A program made the position numbers and the translations under genes. The notes under the pieces are model-generated. The model did not search any database, was not told the DNA's origin, and saw nothing but the letters and a program-made list of their open reading frames with translations. A DNA stretch of 45,013 nt, taken from the NCBI GenBank assembly GCA_036505635.1, contig DASXTC010000079.1, forward strand, positions 1-45,013. The letters are read 5' to 3'. The stretch comes from DASXTC01 sp036505635. GTDB lineage: Bacteria; Acidobacteriota; Polarisedimenticolia; JACPZX01; DASXTC01. Below are positions 1 to 8,878 of the stretch, piece by piece. Every line of letters begins with the position of its first letter. Positions within the stretch are counted from its first letter, which is position 1.

Positions 1-1
1 A

Positions 2-181
2 GGCAGCCGCAAGAACCCTCTCATCATCGCCGCTCTCGATCAGGCGAGGGGACGCGGGGTGCCTCGCTGGCTCTTGCTCGAAGCCGAGGGTTTCCGCGGG
101 ACGGTGACCGCACTGCCGTCGCGCGAGGACATCACGCTGCCGATTCAGGAGCAGCTCATCGTCGAACTCTACTCCAAGTAG
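2..181 (+). CDS. rpsD: 30S ribosomal protein S4, C-terminal part (5' end outside the window)
   Basis: Only the last 59 codons are present. The frame reads from base 2 to a TAG stop and ends with PIQEQLIVELYSK, the near-invariant C-terminus of ribosomal protein S4, preceded by VPRWLLLEAEGFRGTV, which matches the end of the S4 family. S4 is a primary 16S rRNA-binding protein of the small subunit and in many bacteria represses translation of its own operon. Its position directly before rpoA and rplQ is the usual rpsM-rpsK-rpsD-rpoA-rplQ order. No start can be judged because the gene is cut by the window edge. Confidence 0.93.
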   Translation, partial: GSRKNPLIIAALDQARGRGVPRWLLLEAEGFRGTVTALPSREDITLPIQEQLIVELYSK

Positions 182-241
182 GCCGGGGAGACGCCGACCC
201 CGCCTTTCAGGAACGCCGGCAGCTCAGTAAGGAGTACCCAG

Positions 242-1237
242 ATGCTGTGGAAAGGCTTTCAGCGGCCCAAGAGGCTGGAATGCAATCTCGAGTCACTGAG
301 CCCCACGTACGGCATGTTCTACGCGCAGCCGTTCGAACGGGGATTCGGCACCACAATCGGCAACGCTCTTCGCCGCGTGTTGCTTTCCTCGATCGAGGGG
401 GCCGCGATCACGGCGGTCAAGATCGAGGGTGTCCTTCACGAATTCTCGTCGCTCCCCGGAGTGGTCGAGGACACGACCGACATCATCCTCAACCTCAAGG
501 GGATTCCTCTCAAGCTCAACGTGGACCATCCCGAGACGATCTACCTGCGGTGCGAAGGCCAGCGCGAGGTCCGCGCGGGCGACATCGAGACCTCCCCGAA
601 CGTGGAGATACTCGACCCGGACATGCACATCGCCACGCTGAGCGAGGAGGGCAAGCTTCACGTGGAGATGCGGGTGAGGCAGGGACGCGGCTACGTTTCC
701 GCAGACCGGAACTTCGACACGGACCTGGAGATCGGGTATATCCCGATCGATTCCGTGCATTCGCCCGTGCGCAAGGTCAACTACACCGTCGACGACGCGC
801 GTCTCGGCCAGACGACCGACTATGACAAGCTGACGATCGAGCTCTGGACCAACGGCAGCGTGCTGCCCCAGGACGCGGTCGCGCTCGCCAGCAAGCTGAT
901 CAAGGACCACCTGAGCATCTTCATCAACTTCGAGGAGGCGCCGATCTCCTCCGTGGACGAGATGGACCGCGAGGAGGAGCGTCTCAACGAGAACCTCTCG
1001 CGCAGCGTCGACGAGCTGGAGCTCTCGGTCCGATCCTACAACTGCCTCAAGAACGCCAACATCAGGACGATCGGAGAGCTGGTGCAGAAGACCGAAGCGG
1101 AGATGCTCAAGACCAAGAACTTCGGGCGCAAGTCGCTCAACGAGATCAAGGAAATCCTCTCGGGCATGGGGCTTTCGCTCGGCATGAAGATCGAGGACAA
1201 GCGGCGGTTGCAATCGGCCCAGTCGCCACAGCCGTAA
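242..1237 (+). CDS. rpoA: DNA-directed RNA polymerase subunit alpha
   Basis: Alpha subunit of RNA polymerase, 331 residues, the usual family length. The N-terminal domain (about 1-235) carries the assembly signature FGTTIGNALRRVLLSS near residue 35, where alpha dimerises and receives beta and beta'. After an acidic linker (DEMDREEERLNENL) the C-terminal domain (about 250-315) shows LELSVRSYNCLKNANI and the helix-hairpin-helix NFGRKSLNEIKEIL that contacts UP elements and activators. The ATG is preceded by AAGGAG at a good distance. It follows rpsD by 60 bp and is followed by rplQ 15 bp later, so the three are almost certainly co-transcribed. Confidence 0.98.
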   Translation: MLWKGFQRPKRLECNLESLSPTYGMFYAQPFERGFGTTIGNALRRVLLSSIEGAAITAVKIEGVLHEFSSLPGVVEDTTDIILNLKGIPLKLNVDHPETIYLRCEGQREVRAGDIETSPNVEILDPDMHIATLSEEGKLHVEMRVRQGRGYVSADRNFDTDLEIGYIPIDSVHSPVRKVNYTVDDARLGQTTDYDKLTIELWTNGSVLPQDAVALASKLIKDHLSIFINFEEAPISSVDEMDREEERLNENLSRSVDELELSVRSYNCLKNANIRTIGELVQKTEAEMLKTKNFGRKSLNEIKEILSGMGLSLGMKIEDKRRLQSAQSPQP

Positions 1238-1252
1238 GGAGAGTGAGGACCG

Positions 1253-1870
1253 ATGTATCACAACAGGGCCTACCGCAAGCTCGGGCGGAAGCACTCGCAC
1301 AGGATGGCTACGCTGAGGGCGCTCTCCACGGCGCTGTTCGAGCGGGAGCGGATCCGTACCACGCTCATGAAGGCCAAGGAGCTTCGACCGTTCGCCGAGA
1401 AGCTGATCACCCGCTCCAAGCGGGACGACCTGCACTCACGCCGCATCGTGATGCGCGACATCCAGGACAAGGACGTCGCCCGGAAGCTGTTCGACACCCT
1501 CTCGGCGCGCTACATGGAGCGCCCGGGCGGGTACATGAGGATCTTCAAGCTCGGCCGGCGCAAGGGGGATGGCGCGGAGATGGCCCTCGTCGAGCTGCTC
1601 GGCTCCGAGCCCGACTTCAAGCAGAAGGAAGAGGACAAGAAGGCGACCCCGGCGGCGAGCAAGAAGCCCGGCCTCGCCGCGCGCCTGCTGGGGCGCGGCC
1701 GTGGTCGCGGCAAGGCCGCGGCCGAGCCGGCGGCGGAAGGAGAGGCTCCGATGAAGGCGTCCGCCGAGGGGACCCCGGAGGAGGCGGGCAAGCCGGCATC
1801 CCCGGCCCGCGTGAAGAAGCAAGCCAAGCCGCGGGCCAGGAAGCCCAAGGGAGTCAAGAAGAAGGGTTGA
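1253..1870 (+). CDS. rplQ: 50S ribosomal protein L17 with a long basic C-terminal tail
   Basis: Large-subunit protein L17. The conserved core spans residues 1 to about 118 and opens with HNRAYRKLGRKHSHRMA, followed by MKAKELRPFAEKLITRSK. The protein is 205 residues, whereas many bacterial L17 proteins are near 120-130. The extra ~85 residues are rich in Lys, Ala, Arg, Pro and Glu, have low complexity, and end in a KKKG-type basic tail. The tail is in frame and uses the same high-GC codons as the core, so it is not obviously a frameshift. The start ATG follows GGAGAG at suitable spacing. A strong terminator lies 36 bp after the stop. Confidence 0.96.
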   Translation: MYHNRAYRKLGRKHSHRMATLRALSTALFERERIRTTLMKAKELRPFAEKLITRSKRDDLHSRRIVMRDIQDKDVARKLFDTLSARYMERPGGYMRIFKLGRRKGDGAEMALVELLGSEPDFKQKEEDKKATPAASKKPGLAARLLGRGRGRGKAAAEPAAEGEAPMKASAEGTPEEAGKPASPARVKKQAKPRARKPKGVKKKG

Positions 1871-1905
1871 GGTGACCGTCTCGTACCCGATCCTCGAACC
1901 GTTCA

Positions 1906-1937
1906 GGGGAAGCCCTCCGGCTTCCCCTTTCGTTTTC
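1906..1937 (+). terminator. Intrinsic terminator after rplQ
   Basis: A perfect 9-bp stem, GGGGAAGCC at 1906-1914 and GGCTTCCCC at 1919-1927, encloses a 4-base loop and is followed at once by TTTCGTTTT. This is the canonical Rho-independent arrangement and marks the end of the ribosomal-protein/rpoA transcript ahead of carB. Confidence 0.82.
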
Positions 1938-1976
1938 CCCCGCAAGGCCGGCCGCCGGGCGCGACGGAGAGCATGA

Positions 1977-4900
1977 GTGCCCCGAAGAGATGACCTCCAC
2001 AGGATCCTGATCATTGGTTCGGGCCCCATCGTGATCGGGCAGGGGTGCGAGTTCGACTACTCGGGCACCCAGGCATGCAAGGCGCTGCGCGAGGAAGGGT
2101 ACGAGGTGGTGCTCATCAACTCGAACCCGGCCACCATCATGACCGACCCCGACCTGGCCGATCGCACGTATATCGAGCCGCTCACGCCCGAGATCGTCGC
2201 GCGGGTGATCGAGCGAGAGAGGCCCGACGCCCTGCTGCCGACTGTGGGCGGCCAGACAGCGCTGAACGTCGCCGTCAGGTTGGGCGAAGAGGGGGTGCTG
2301 GACGCCTTCGGTGTGCAGCTCATCGGCGCGCGGATCCCCTCCATCCAGATCTGCGAGGACCGGCTGCTGTTCAAGCAGACCGTCCAGCGGATCGGCCTCG
2401 ACGTGCCGCGCTCGGGCCTGGCCGATTCGCAGGCGGCCGCCGAGGAGGTGGCCGGGACGGTGGGATTCCCCGCCATCATCAGGCCCTCCTTCACCCTCGG
2501 GGGCACGGGCGGCGGGATCGCCTACAACATCGAGGAGTTTCGAGAGATCGTCCAGCGCGGGCTCGACCTGTCCCCCGTGCATCAGATCCTTGTCGAGGAG
2601 TCGGTCCTGGGATGGAAGGAGTACGAGCTGGAGGTGATGCGCGACCTGAAGGACAACGTCGTCATCATCTGCTCGATCGAGAACTTCGACCCGATGGGGA
2701 TACACACAGGCGACTCGATCACGGTGGCCCCGGCCCAGACCCTCACCGACAAGGAATACCAGCGGATGCGGGACGCGGCCAAGGTGATCATGCGCGCGGT
2801 GGGGGTGGAGACTGGCGGATCCAACATCCAGTTCGCGATCGAGCCGAGGTCGGGCCGGATGGTCGTGATCGAGATGAACCCGCGCGTGTCGCGCTCGTCG
2901 GCCCTGGCCTCCAAGGCCACGGGCTTCCCCATCGCGAAGATCGCGGCCAAGCTCGCCGTGGGTTACACACTGGACGAGATCCCCAACGATATCACCAGGG
3001 AGACCCCGTCCTCGTTCGAGCCCACCATCGACTACGTCGTGGTCAAGATCCCGCGATGGGCTTTCGAGAAGTTCCCCCGCGCCGACCCGACGCTCGGCGT
3101 CCAGATGAAGTCGGTGGGGGAGGCGATGGCGATCGGCAGGACCTTCAAGGAGGCCCTCCAGAAGGGGATTCGGTCGCTCGAGATCGGCCGTCACGGGCTG
3201 GGAGCGGACGGCGCCGACCGCATCGACCCTGAGCGCCTGCGAGAGAGGCTCACGATCCCCACCGCCGACCGGATCTTCTACATCCACTACGCGCTGCAGG
3301 CCGGCATGTCGATCGACGCGATCACCGAGATGACCTCGATCGACCGCTGGTTCATCAAGAACATCGAGCAGCTCGTCGGTCTGGAAGGGCAGGTCCGCGC
3401 GTTCGACCTGGCCTCCATCCCGCGCGAGCTGATGCGGAGGGCCAAGCGCTGGGGCTTCTCCGACCGGCAGCTCGCTCACCTGCTGCGCGCCGACGACGCG
3501 GCCGTGCGGTCCGTGCGCAAGGGGATGGAGATCACGCCGGTCTACAAAAGGGTCGACACCTGCGGCGCCGAGTTCGAGGCGCACACGCCCTATCTCTACT
3601 CCACCTACGAGGACGAGTGCGAGGCGGCCCCCACGACCGAGCGCAAGGTGATGATCCTCGGCGGGGGGCCCAATCGAATCGGCCAGGGGATCGAGTTCGA
3701 CTACTGCTGCTGCCACGCCTCCTTCGCCCTGCGCGAGGAAGGGTTCGAGAGCATCATGGTCAACTGCAACCCCGAGACGGTCTCGACCGATTACGACACC
3801 TCGTCGCGCCTCTATTTCGAGCCCCTCACCTTCGAGGACGTGATGAACATCATCGAGGTGGAGAAGCCCGAGGGGGTGATCGTGCAGTTCGGTGGCCAGA
3901 CGCCGCTCAACCTCGCGCTGAGGCTCCTGGCCGCTGGGGTGCCGATCCTGGGGACCTCTCCCGACTCGATCGACCTGGCGGAGGATCGCAGGCGCTTCGG
4001 TGCCCTGCTTCGCGAGCTCGGGATCACCGCGCCCGAGTGGGGCACGGCGGTCACGTCGGACGAGGCCCTCGCGGCAGCCTCCCGGATCGGATACCCGGTG
4101 CTGGTGCGCCCCTCCTACGTGCTCGGCGGGCGGGCGATGGTCATCGCGTACGAGGAGCAGACACTCCTCGACTACATGCGCCGCGCGGTGGCCGCCTCCC
4201 CCGACCACCCCATCCTGATCGACCGGTTCCTGGAGGACGCCTTCGAGTTCGACGTGGACGCGATCGGAGACGGGACACGGATCGTCATCGGCGGGATCAT
4301 GCAGCACATCGAGGAAGCGGGCATCCACTCGGGGGACTCCGCCTGCGTGCTGCCCGCCTACAAGATCTCCCCGGAGAACCTGGACCGGATCCGCGAGACC
4401 ACCGTGAGATTGGGCATGGCGCTCAAGGTCCGGGGGCTCATGAACGTGCAGTACGCGATCAAGGACGACGTGATCTACGTGCTGGAGGTGAACCCCAGGG
4501 CCTCGCGCACCGTCCCCTTCGTCTCCAAATCGATCGGGGTGCCCCTGGCGCGGATCGCCACCCGCGTGATGATGGGACGGACTCTGGAGGAGCTGGGGTT
4601 CACGCAGGAGATCGCTCTGAAGGAATGGTTCGTGAAGGAGGCGGTGCTTCCCTTCATCAAATTCCCGGGCGAGGACCCCGTGCTGGGACCCGAGATGCGT
4701 TCCACGGGGGAGGTGATGGGGATCGCCGCGTCGTTCGGCCACGCCTTCGCGAAGGCCCAGAGCGGAAGCGGATGCCCGCTGCCGGTCTCGGGGACCGCGT
4801 TCATCAGCGTCAACGACTTCGACAAGGAGAACACGGTGGGGATCGCGCGCGATCTCCAGAACCTCGGGTTCCGCCTGATCGCCACGCGCGGCACCGCGGC

Positions 4901-5189
4901 GCACCTCCGCGGCAGAGGCGTGCCGGTGGAGACGGTGTTCAAGGTCAACGAGGGACGCCCCAACATCGTCGATCACATCAAGAACGGACAGGTGGCGATG
5001 ATCATCAACACGCCGCTGGGACGGGGCTCCTACTCCGACGATCCGCCGATCCGCAAGTCGGCCACCCAGCACGGTGTCCCATGCATCACGACGCTGTCGG
5101 CCGCGGCCGCCGCGGTGGCCGGGATCCGGGCGCTGAAGGAAGAGGCCCTCACCGTCAAGTCGCTTCAGGAGTACCACCCGGCGAAGTAG
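1977..5189 (+). CDS. carB: Carbamoyl-phosphate synthase large chain
   Basis: Synthetase subunit that makes carbamoyl phosphate from bicarbonate, ATP and ammonia delivered by CarA, feeding arginine and pyrimidine synthesis. 1070 residues, the family norm. The two homologous halves are clear: ILIIGSGPIVIGQ near residue 10 and VMILGGGPNRIGQGIEFDY near residue 555, each followed by an ATP-grasp domain (HTGDSITVAP in the first half, HSGDSACVLP in the second). The last ~130 residues form the MGS-like allosteric domain. The GTG start gives MPRRDDLHRILIIG, aligning with known CarB N-termini, and GGAG lies 7 nt upstream. carA is not adjacent. Confidence 0.97.
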   Translation: MPRRDDLHRILIIGSGPIVIGQGCEFDYSGTQACKALREEGYEVVLINSNPATIMTDPDLADRTYIEPLTPEIVARVIERERPDALLPTVGGQTALNVAVRLGEEGVLDAFGVQLIGARIPSIQICEDRLLFKQTVQRIGLDVPRSGLADSQAAAEEVAGTVGFPAIIRPSFTLGGTGGGIAYNIEEFREIVQRGLDLSPVHQILVEESVLGWKEYELEVMRDLKDNVVIICSIENFDPMGIHTGDSITVAPAQTLTDKEYQRMRDAAKVIMRAVGVETGGSNIQFAIEPRSGRMVVIEMNPRVSRSSALASKATGFPIAKIAAKLAVGYTLDEIPNDITRETPSSFEPTIDYVVVKIPRWAFEKFPRADPTLGVQMKSVGEAMAIGRTFKEALQKGIRSLEIGRHGLGADGADRIDPERLRERLTIPTADRIFYIHYALQAGMSIDAITEMTSIDRWFIKNIEQLVGLEGQVRAFDLASIPRELMRRAKRWGFSDRQLAHLLRADDAAVRSVRKGMEITPVYKRVDTCGAEFEAHTPYLYSTYEDECEAAPTTERKVMILGGGPNRIGQGIEFDYCCCHASFALREEGFESIMVNCNPETVSTDYDTSSRLYFEPLTFEDVMNIIEVEKPEGVIVQFGGQTPLNLALRLLAAGVPILGTSPDSIDLAEDRRRFGALLRELGITAPEWGTAVTSDEALAAASRIGYPVLVRPSYVLGGRAMVIAYEEQTLLDYMRRAVAASPDHPILIDRFLEDAFEFDVDAIGDGTRIVIGGIMQHIEEAGIHSGDSACVLPAYKISPENLDRIRETTVRLGMALKVRGLMNVQYAIKDDVIYVLEVNPRASRTVPFVSKSIGVPLARIATRVMMGRTLEELGFTQEIALKEWFVKEAVLPFIKFPGEDPVLGPEMRSTGEVMGIAASFGHAFAKAQSGSGCPLPVSGTAFISVNDFDKENTVGIARDLQNLGFRLIATRGTAAHLRGRGVPVETVFKVNEGRPNIVDHIKNGQVAMIINTPLGRGSYSDDPPIRKSATQHGVPCITTLSAAAAAVAGIRALKEEALTVKSLQEYHPAK

Positions 5190-5192
5190 CCA

Positions 5193-5222
5193 GGGCGGGG
5201 CGCCGGAAGGCCTCGCCCGCCC
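5193..5222 (+). terminator. Possible hairpin terminator after carB (no U-tract)
   Basis: GGGCGGG at 5193-5199 can pair with CCCGCCC at 5216-5222, with a smaller inner GCC/GGC helix. It starts 4 bp after the carB stop, but there is no run of T afterwards, so it may only stabilise the 3' end. Confidence 0.35.
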
Positions 5223-5315
5223 CACCCGCATATCCCTGCGCTATCACGGAGGGCGCCCGTCTTCGTTGCGCGGGAGTTGTAGTAGAGTCACCCCACGCTG
5301 GTGGAGGGAGCGCGG

Positions 5316-6269
5316 ATGACGACGAAGGTTCGCGTGGACACGCCGCTTCAGGTACTGGACGTCCGGTATTCCTACGGCAGGACGCGCGCCGTGGACGGGA
5401 TCAGGTTCGAGGTCGGCAGGGGGGAGATCTTCGGCCTGCTCGGACCGAACGGGGCGGGCAAGACGACCACCATCTCGATGATCAGCGGCCTGTTGCCTCC
5501 AGAGTCGGGGCAGGTCCTGGTCTTCGGCCATGATATCGCTGATTCGCGCGGCGGCGCGCGCACGCGCATGGGCATGGTCCCCCAGGACATCGCGCTCTAC
5601 GAGGAGCTCTCGGCCGCGGAAAACCTGAGGTTCTGGGGACAGGTCTACGGTCTGTCCGGTCCGAATCTGAAGCGCGCGGTGGAGTCGGTCCTCGATCAGG
5701 TGGGCCTCGCCGAGAGGGCCGGCGAGCGCGTGGGCCGTTTCTCAGGGGGGCTCAAGCGCCGCCTCAACCTCGCCGTGGGGCTCGTCCACGGCCCCGACCT
5801 GCTCCTGCTCGACGAGCCGACCGTCGGGATCGATCCGCAGGCTCGACTGCGGATTCTCGACGTGGTCAAGGCGCAGGCCGCCGCGGGACGCGCAGTGCTC
5901 TACACCTCTCATTACCTCGAGGAGGCCGAGCAGATCTGCGACCGGCTGGCGATCGTGGACCACGGACGTCTGCTGGCGATCGGCACCGTGAGCGAGCTGA
6001 GACGCCTGGTGGGTGAGGGGCCGATCATAAATATCCGCGGTGAGGTGACGTCGGAGCGTCTCACGGCCATGGCCGGACGGCTGGAAGGCGTGGCTCTCCT
6101 CTCGTGCGCCGACGGCGCGGCCTCGTTCTCGGCCACGGACGCGACCGCCTGCTCCAGCCTGGTGCGCGAGCTGTTCCAGACCGGGGCGCACGTGGAGGAC
6201 CTCCGCGTGGCCGAGCCCAACCTCCAGTCGGTCTTCCTGAAGCTGACGGGAAGGGAGCTGCGCGACTGA
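5316..6269 (+). CDS. ABC transporter ATP-binding protein (ABC-2 export family)
   Basis: Cytoplasmic ATPase of an ABC-2 type exporter, 317 residues. It has Walker A GPNGAGKTTT near residue 45, the Q-loop in MVPQDIALYEEL, the signature FSGGLKRRLNLAVGL, Walker B LLLLDEPTVGID and the H-loop YTSHYLEE. The extended C-terminus after residue ~220 is typical of CcmA/NatA/DrrA-type subunits. ATG 5316 is chosen over an in-frame GTG at 5301 because GGAGGGAG sits at ideal spacing before the ATG. The stop overlaps the next start as TGATG, showing coupling to two permease genes. The substrate (drug, lipid or ion) cannot be told from sequence. Confidence 0.93.
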   Translation: MTTKVRVDTPLQVLDVRYSYGRTRAVDGIRFEVGRGEIFGLLGPNGAGKTTTISMISGLLPPESGQVLVFGHDIADSRGGARTRMGMVPQDIALYEELSAAENLRFWGQVYGLSGPNLKRAVESVLDQVGLAERAGERVGRFSGGLKRRLNLAVGLVHGPDLLLLDEPTVGIDPQARLRILDVVKAQAAAGRAVLYTSHYLEEAEQICDRLAIVDHGRLLAIGTVSELRRLVGEGPIINIRGEVTSERLTAMAGRLEGVALLSCADGAASFSATDATACSSLVRELFQTGAHVEDLRVAEPNLQSVFLKLTGRELRD

Positions 6270-7528
6270 TGCGGAGAATACTCGTCCTCGTCCTCAAGGA
6301 CCTGAGGCGCCGGCTCGCCGACCCGGCCGGTTTCTTCCTGAATCTCTCGATCCCTCTGGCGATGGCGGGGATGATGGCGCTGGCCTTCGGAAACAGCGGG
6401 GGGGGCGAGCAGAACGCCCCCCAGCTCCGCCTCGTGCTGGTCGATCTGGATGAGAGCCCGATCTCGGGCATGCTCGCCGGGGCCTCGCAGAACCCCCGGG
6501 CGGCCGGGCGCATGGCCGTGCGCCGCGCCGCGACCCGCGAGGAAGGGCTCGATGTCCTGCGCGACGAGGAGTTCGCGGCGATGCTCGTGATCCCCAGGGG
6601 ATTCGGCCAGGCCCTCCTGGGCTCGGAGCGTACGGAGCTCGAGCTCGTCAAGAATCCATCCGAGAACATCATGCCGGTGGTGGCGCAGCAGGGGGCTGAG
6701 GTCCTGGCGCTCTACCTGTCGGCCGGGGCGCGCGTGCTGGGCGACGAAGGGCCGCGCCTTCAGAAGCTGCTGGTGGATGGGGCGGGATGGAACGACGCGG
6801 CCGGCCTCGGGTCGATGATCGCGACACTCTACGACCGGGTCGACGCCGCCGGCAATCTCCTCTTTCCTCCCATTATCGAGGTGACGGAGCAGGCCGAGAC
6901 GAAGCAGGACGCCGGGGGCGGGTTCAACTGGATGTCCTGGATGTTCCCCGGCATGGTGGTGATGGGGCTGCTCTTCACCAGCCTCACTCAGATGAGGGAC
7001 CTGCTGCGCGAGAGGGACGCGGGAACGCTTCGCCGCCAGCTCGCCTCGCCTCTCGGCGCCGGGCAGGTCATTCTCGCAAAGGTCCTGAGCGTGGCGGCGG
7101 TCGTGGCCATCGCGCTCGTCCTGCTCCTGACCGTCGGGAGCCTGGCCTTCGGCCTCGCCTGGGGAGCGCCGGCTCCGCTGATCGCGACCTCGGCGCTGCT
7201 CGTGCTGGCCATCACCGGGTTTTCGGCGATGGTCTTCGCGCTGGTCCGGACGGAACGCCAGGGGGACGCCTTCGGCGGCGTCCTGACGATGCTGATGTCC
7301 ATGGTGGGGGGCGCTTTCATCCCGCCGCAGATCCTGCCCGAGTGGCTCCGTGGGGTCTCCTGCTTCACAGTCAATCATTGGGGGCACGAGGCGCTCAGGG
7401 CGCTGGCGACAGGCGGCGGCTGGGCTCAGGTGGGCGCCTACCTGCCGGCCCTCGCGATCATGGGGGTCGTCTTCACCGGTCTGGGAATGACCTTGCTGGG
7501 ACGCCGGCATCTGAGGGGGACCCTGTGA
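6269..7528 (+). CDS. ABC-2 type transporter permease, first subunit
   Basis: Membrane subunit of 419 residues. One transmembrane helix near residues 18-38 is followed by a large extracytoplasmic region of about 170 residues, then five hydrophobic helices in the C-terminal half (from MSWMFPGMVVMGLLFTS onward). This is the ABC2_membrane_3/YhhJ arrangement. RERDAGTLRRQLASPL is the usual cytoplasmic coupling segment after the second helix. The ATG overlaps the ATPase stop by one base, and its own stop overlaps the next permease's GTG, so the three genes form one tight operon. It pairs with the following gene to form a heterodimeric channel. Confidence 0.9.
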   Translation: MRRILVLVLKDLRRRLADPAGFFLNLSIPLAMAGMMALAFGNSGGGEQNAPQLRLVLVDLDESPISGMLAGASQNPRAAGRMAVRRAATREEGLDVLRDEEFAAMLVIPRGFGQALLGSERTELELVKNPSENIMPVVAQQGAEVLALYLSAGARVLGDEGPRLQKLLVDGAGWNDAAGLGSMIATLYDRVDAAGNLLFPPIIEVTEQAETKQDAGGGFNWMSWMFPGMVVMGLLFTSLTQMRDLLRERDAGTLRRQLASPLGAGQVILAKVLSVAAVVAIALVLLLTVGSLAFGLAWGAPAPLIATSALLVLAITGFSAMVFALVRTERQGDAFGGVLTMLMSMVGGAFIPPQILPEWLRGVSCFTVNHWGHEALRALATGGGWAQVGAYLPALAIMGVVFTGLGMTLLGRRHLRGTL

Positions 7529-8628
7529 GACCGCTGACGCTCGCGCGGGGGGACCTTCGTCTGACGATGCGAGACCGGAGCTCGATCTTCTGGATCTTCA
7601 TCGCCCCGTTCATCTGGGTCTACTTCTTCGGGTTTCTCGCGGGAGGCGGCGATCCCTCGGCGACGCGCATCGGCCTGACGGTGATCCAGCAGGAGAGCAC
7701 GGAGCCTGCCGAACGGTTCATCGAGCACCTTCGCGCGCAGAACTTCGACATCAGGGTCGTCAAGTCGGGCGAGCCCATGCCGTCGGGGGATTCGGTGCCC
7801 CCTCGGTCCGTGACGATCCCCGCCGGCTTCGCCGATGCCATCGCAAATCGGCTGAAGGTGCAGCTCGACCTGCACGAAGAGGAGAGGGCCAGCCCGGAGG
7901 GGACACTCGCCGTGCGCGTGGCGCTACACAAGGCGATCGTCAGATTGCTGGCGGGCGAGGCGCTGGGGGGCTTCGACCCGGCCGATGATCGAGTGGGCCT
8001 GATCTCGTCGTGGGCGGGGGGCAGGAAGATCCCCACGGGATACTATCAGACGATCCCCGGCAATCTCGTCATGTTCGTGCTGCTCTCCACCATGACCTAC
8101 GGGTCGGCGCTGCTGGCGATAGAGCGCAGGAACGGGATCCTCAGGCGTCTGGCCGCCTCGCCGCTGACTCGTACGGAGATACTGGCGGGCAAGCTCATGG
8201 GGAGGGGCGCGGTGGCCTCGGTGCAGGTGGGGGTCTTTCTTCTGATCGGTCTGACCCTGTTTCGGATCGACTGGGGCCGCTCGCCCGGAGGGCTCGCCGC
8301 GCTTCTCCTCACATACATCCTGTGCTCCGCGGCGATCGGACTTCTGAGCGGGACGTTGTTCGAATCACCACAGGCCTCCGCGGGAATCGGCGTCACACTC
8401 TCCCTCATCATGGCGGGGCTGGGTGGCTGCTGGTGGCCCTCGGAGGTGATGCCGGCATGGCTCCGGACGGCCTCCTACGTCTTTCCGGCGGCCTGGGCGG
8501 TCAACGGGCTCCATCAGCTGGTCTCGTGGGGCGGCTCCTTGAAGGACATCCTGCCCCACTGCGCCGTCCTGGCCCTCATGGGGCTCGCCGCCGGCGCGGT
8601 CGCCGTAAGGCGGCTGAGGCTGGATTAA
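7525..8628 (+). CDS. ABC-2 type transporter permease, second subunit
   Basis: Membrane subunit of 367 residues, paralogous in layout to the preceding one: a first helix (SSIFWIFIAPFIWVYFFGF) near residues 18-38, an extracytoplasmic loop of roughly 130 residues, and five C-terminal helices. IERRNGILRRLAASPLTRTE corresponds to the coupling segment seen in the partner. It starts at a GTG overlapping the previous stop by 4 bp (GTGA). The TAA stop lies inside the left terminal repeat of the inverted-repeat element at 8625-8901, so the last codons may have been set by insertion of that element. The substrate is unknown. Confidence 0.9.
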   Translation: MRPLTLARGDLRLTMRDRSSIFWIFIAPFIWVYFFGFLAGGGDPSATRIGLTVIQQESTEPAERFIEHLRAQNFDIRVVKSGEPMPSGDSVPPRSVTIPAGFADAIANRLKVQLDLHEEERASPEGTLAVRVALHKAIVRLLAGEALGGFDPADDRVGLISSWAGGRKIPTGYYQTIPGNLVMFVLLSTMTYGSALLAIERRNGILRRLAASPLTRTEILAGKLMGRGAVASVQVGVFLLIGLTLFRIDWGRSPGGLAALLLTYILCSAAIGLLSGTLFESPQASAGIGVTLSLIMAGLGGCWWPSEVMPAWLRTASYVFPAAWAVNGLHQLVSWGGSLKDILPHCAVLALMGLAAGAVAVRRLRLD

Positions 8629-8647
8629 CAGGGTGATGACAAACTCC
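8625..8647 (+). repeat. Left terminal inverted repeat of the 277-bp element
   Basis: Inverted copy of 8879-8901 with one mismatch. It contains the TAA stop of the upstream permease gene (8626-8628). Confidence 0.75.
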
Positions 8648-8878
8648 GACAGGTCGCGCGGCCAGGGCTTGCGAGCCGCAGCCGCGAAGCGAGGAGGAAG
8701 CTGGCCCGAGTGGCCGCTGACGACGAGCGCCAAAGGATGGGGCCGCAACCCCTGGCCGCCCAAAGGGTTGCGGCGGCGCGCCGTCATCCGCATCGTCGCC
8801 CCTCTTCACCGACCACAACGGTCGCCTTCGTCGGGGCTCCTCGCGTCCGATGACGCGGCGCACGCAACGCGGCCTATT

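Noticed and set aside
1973..1993. Six-codon frame beginning ATG just before the carB start
   Set aside because: GGAG is only 3 nt from this ATG but 7 nt from the GTG at 1977, and the GTG frame gives the true CarB N-terminus. Most likely chance.
1854..5231. 1125-codon open frame on the minus strand across carB
   Set aside because: It is the antisense shadow of carB in high-GC DNA; its translation is Arg/His/Asp/Val-rich with no domain, and carB itself is unmistakable.
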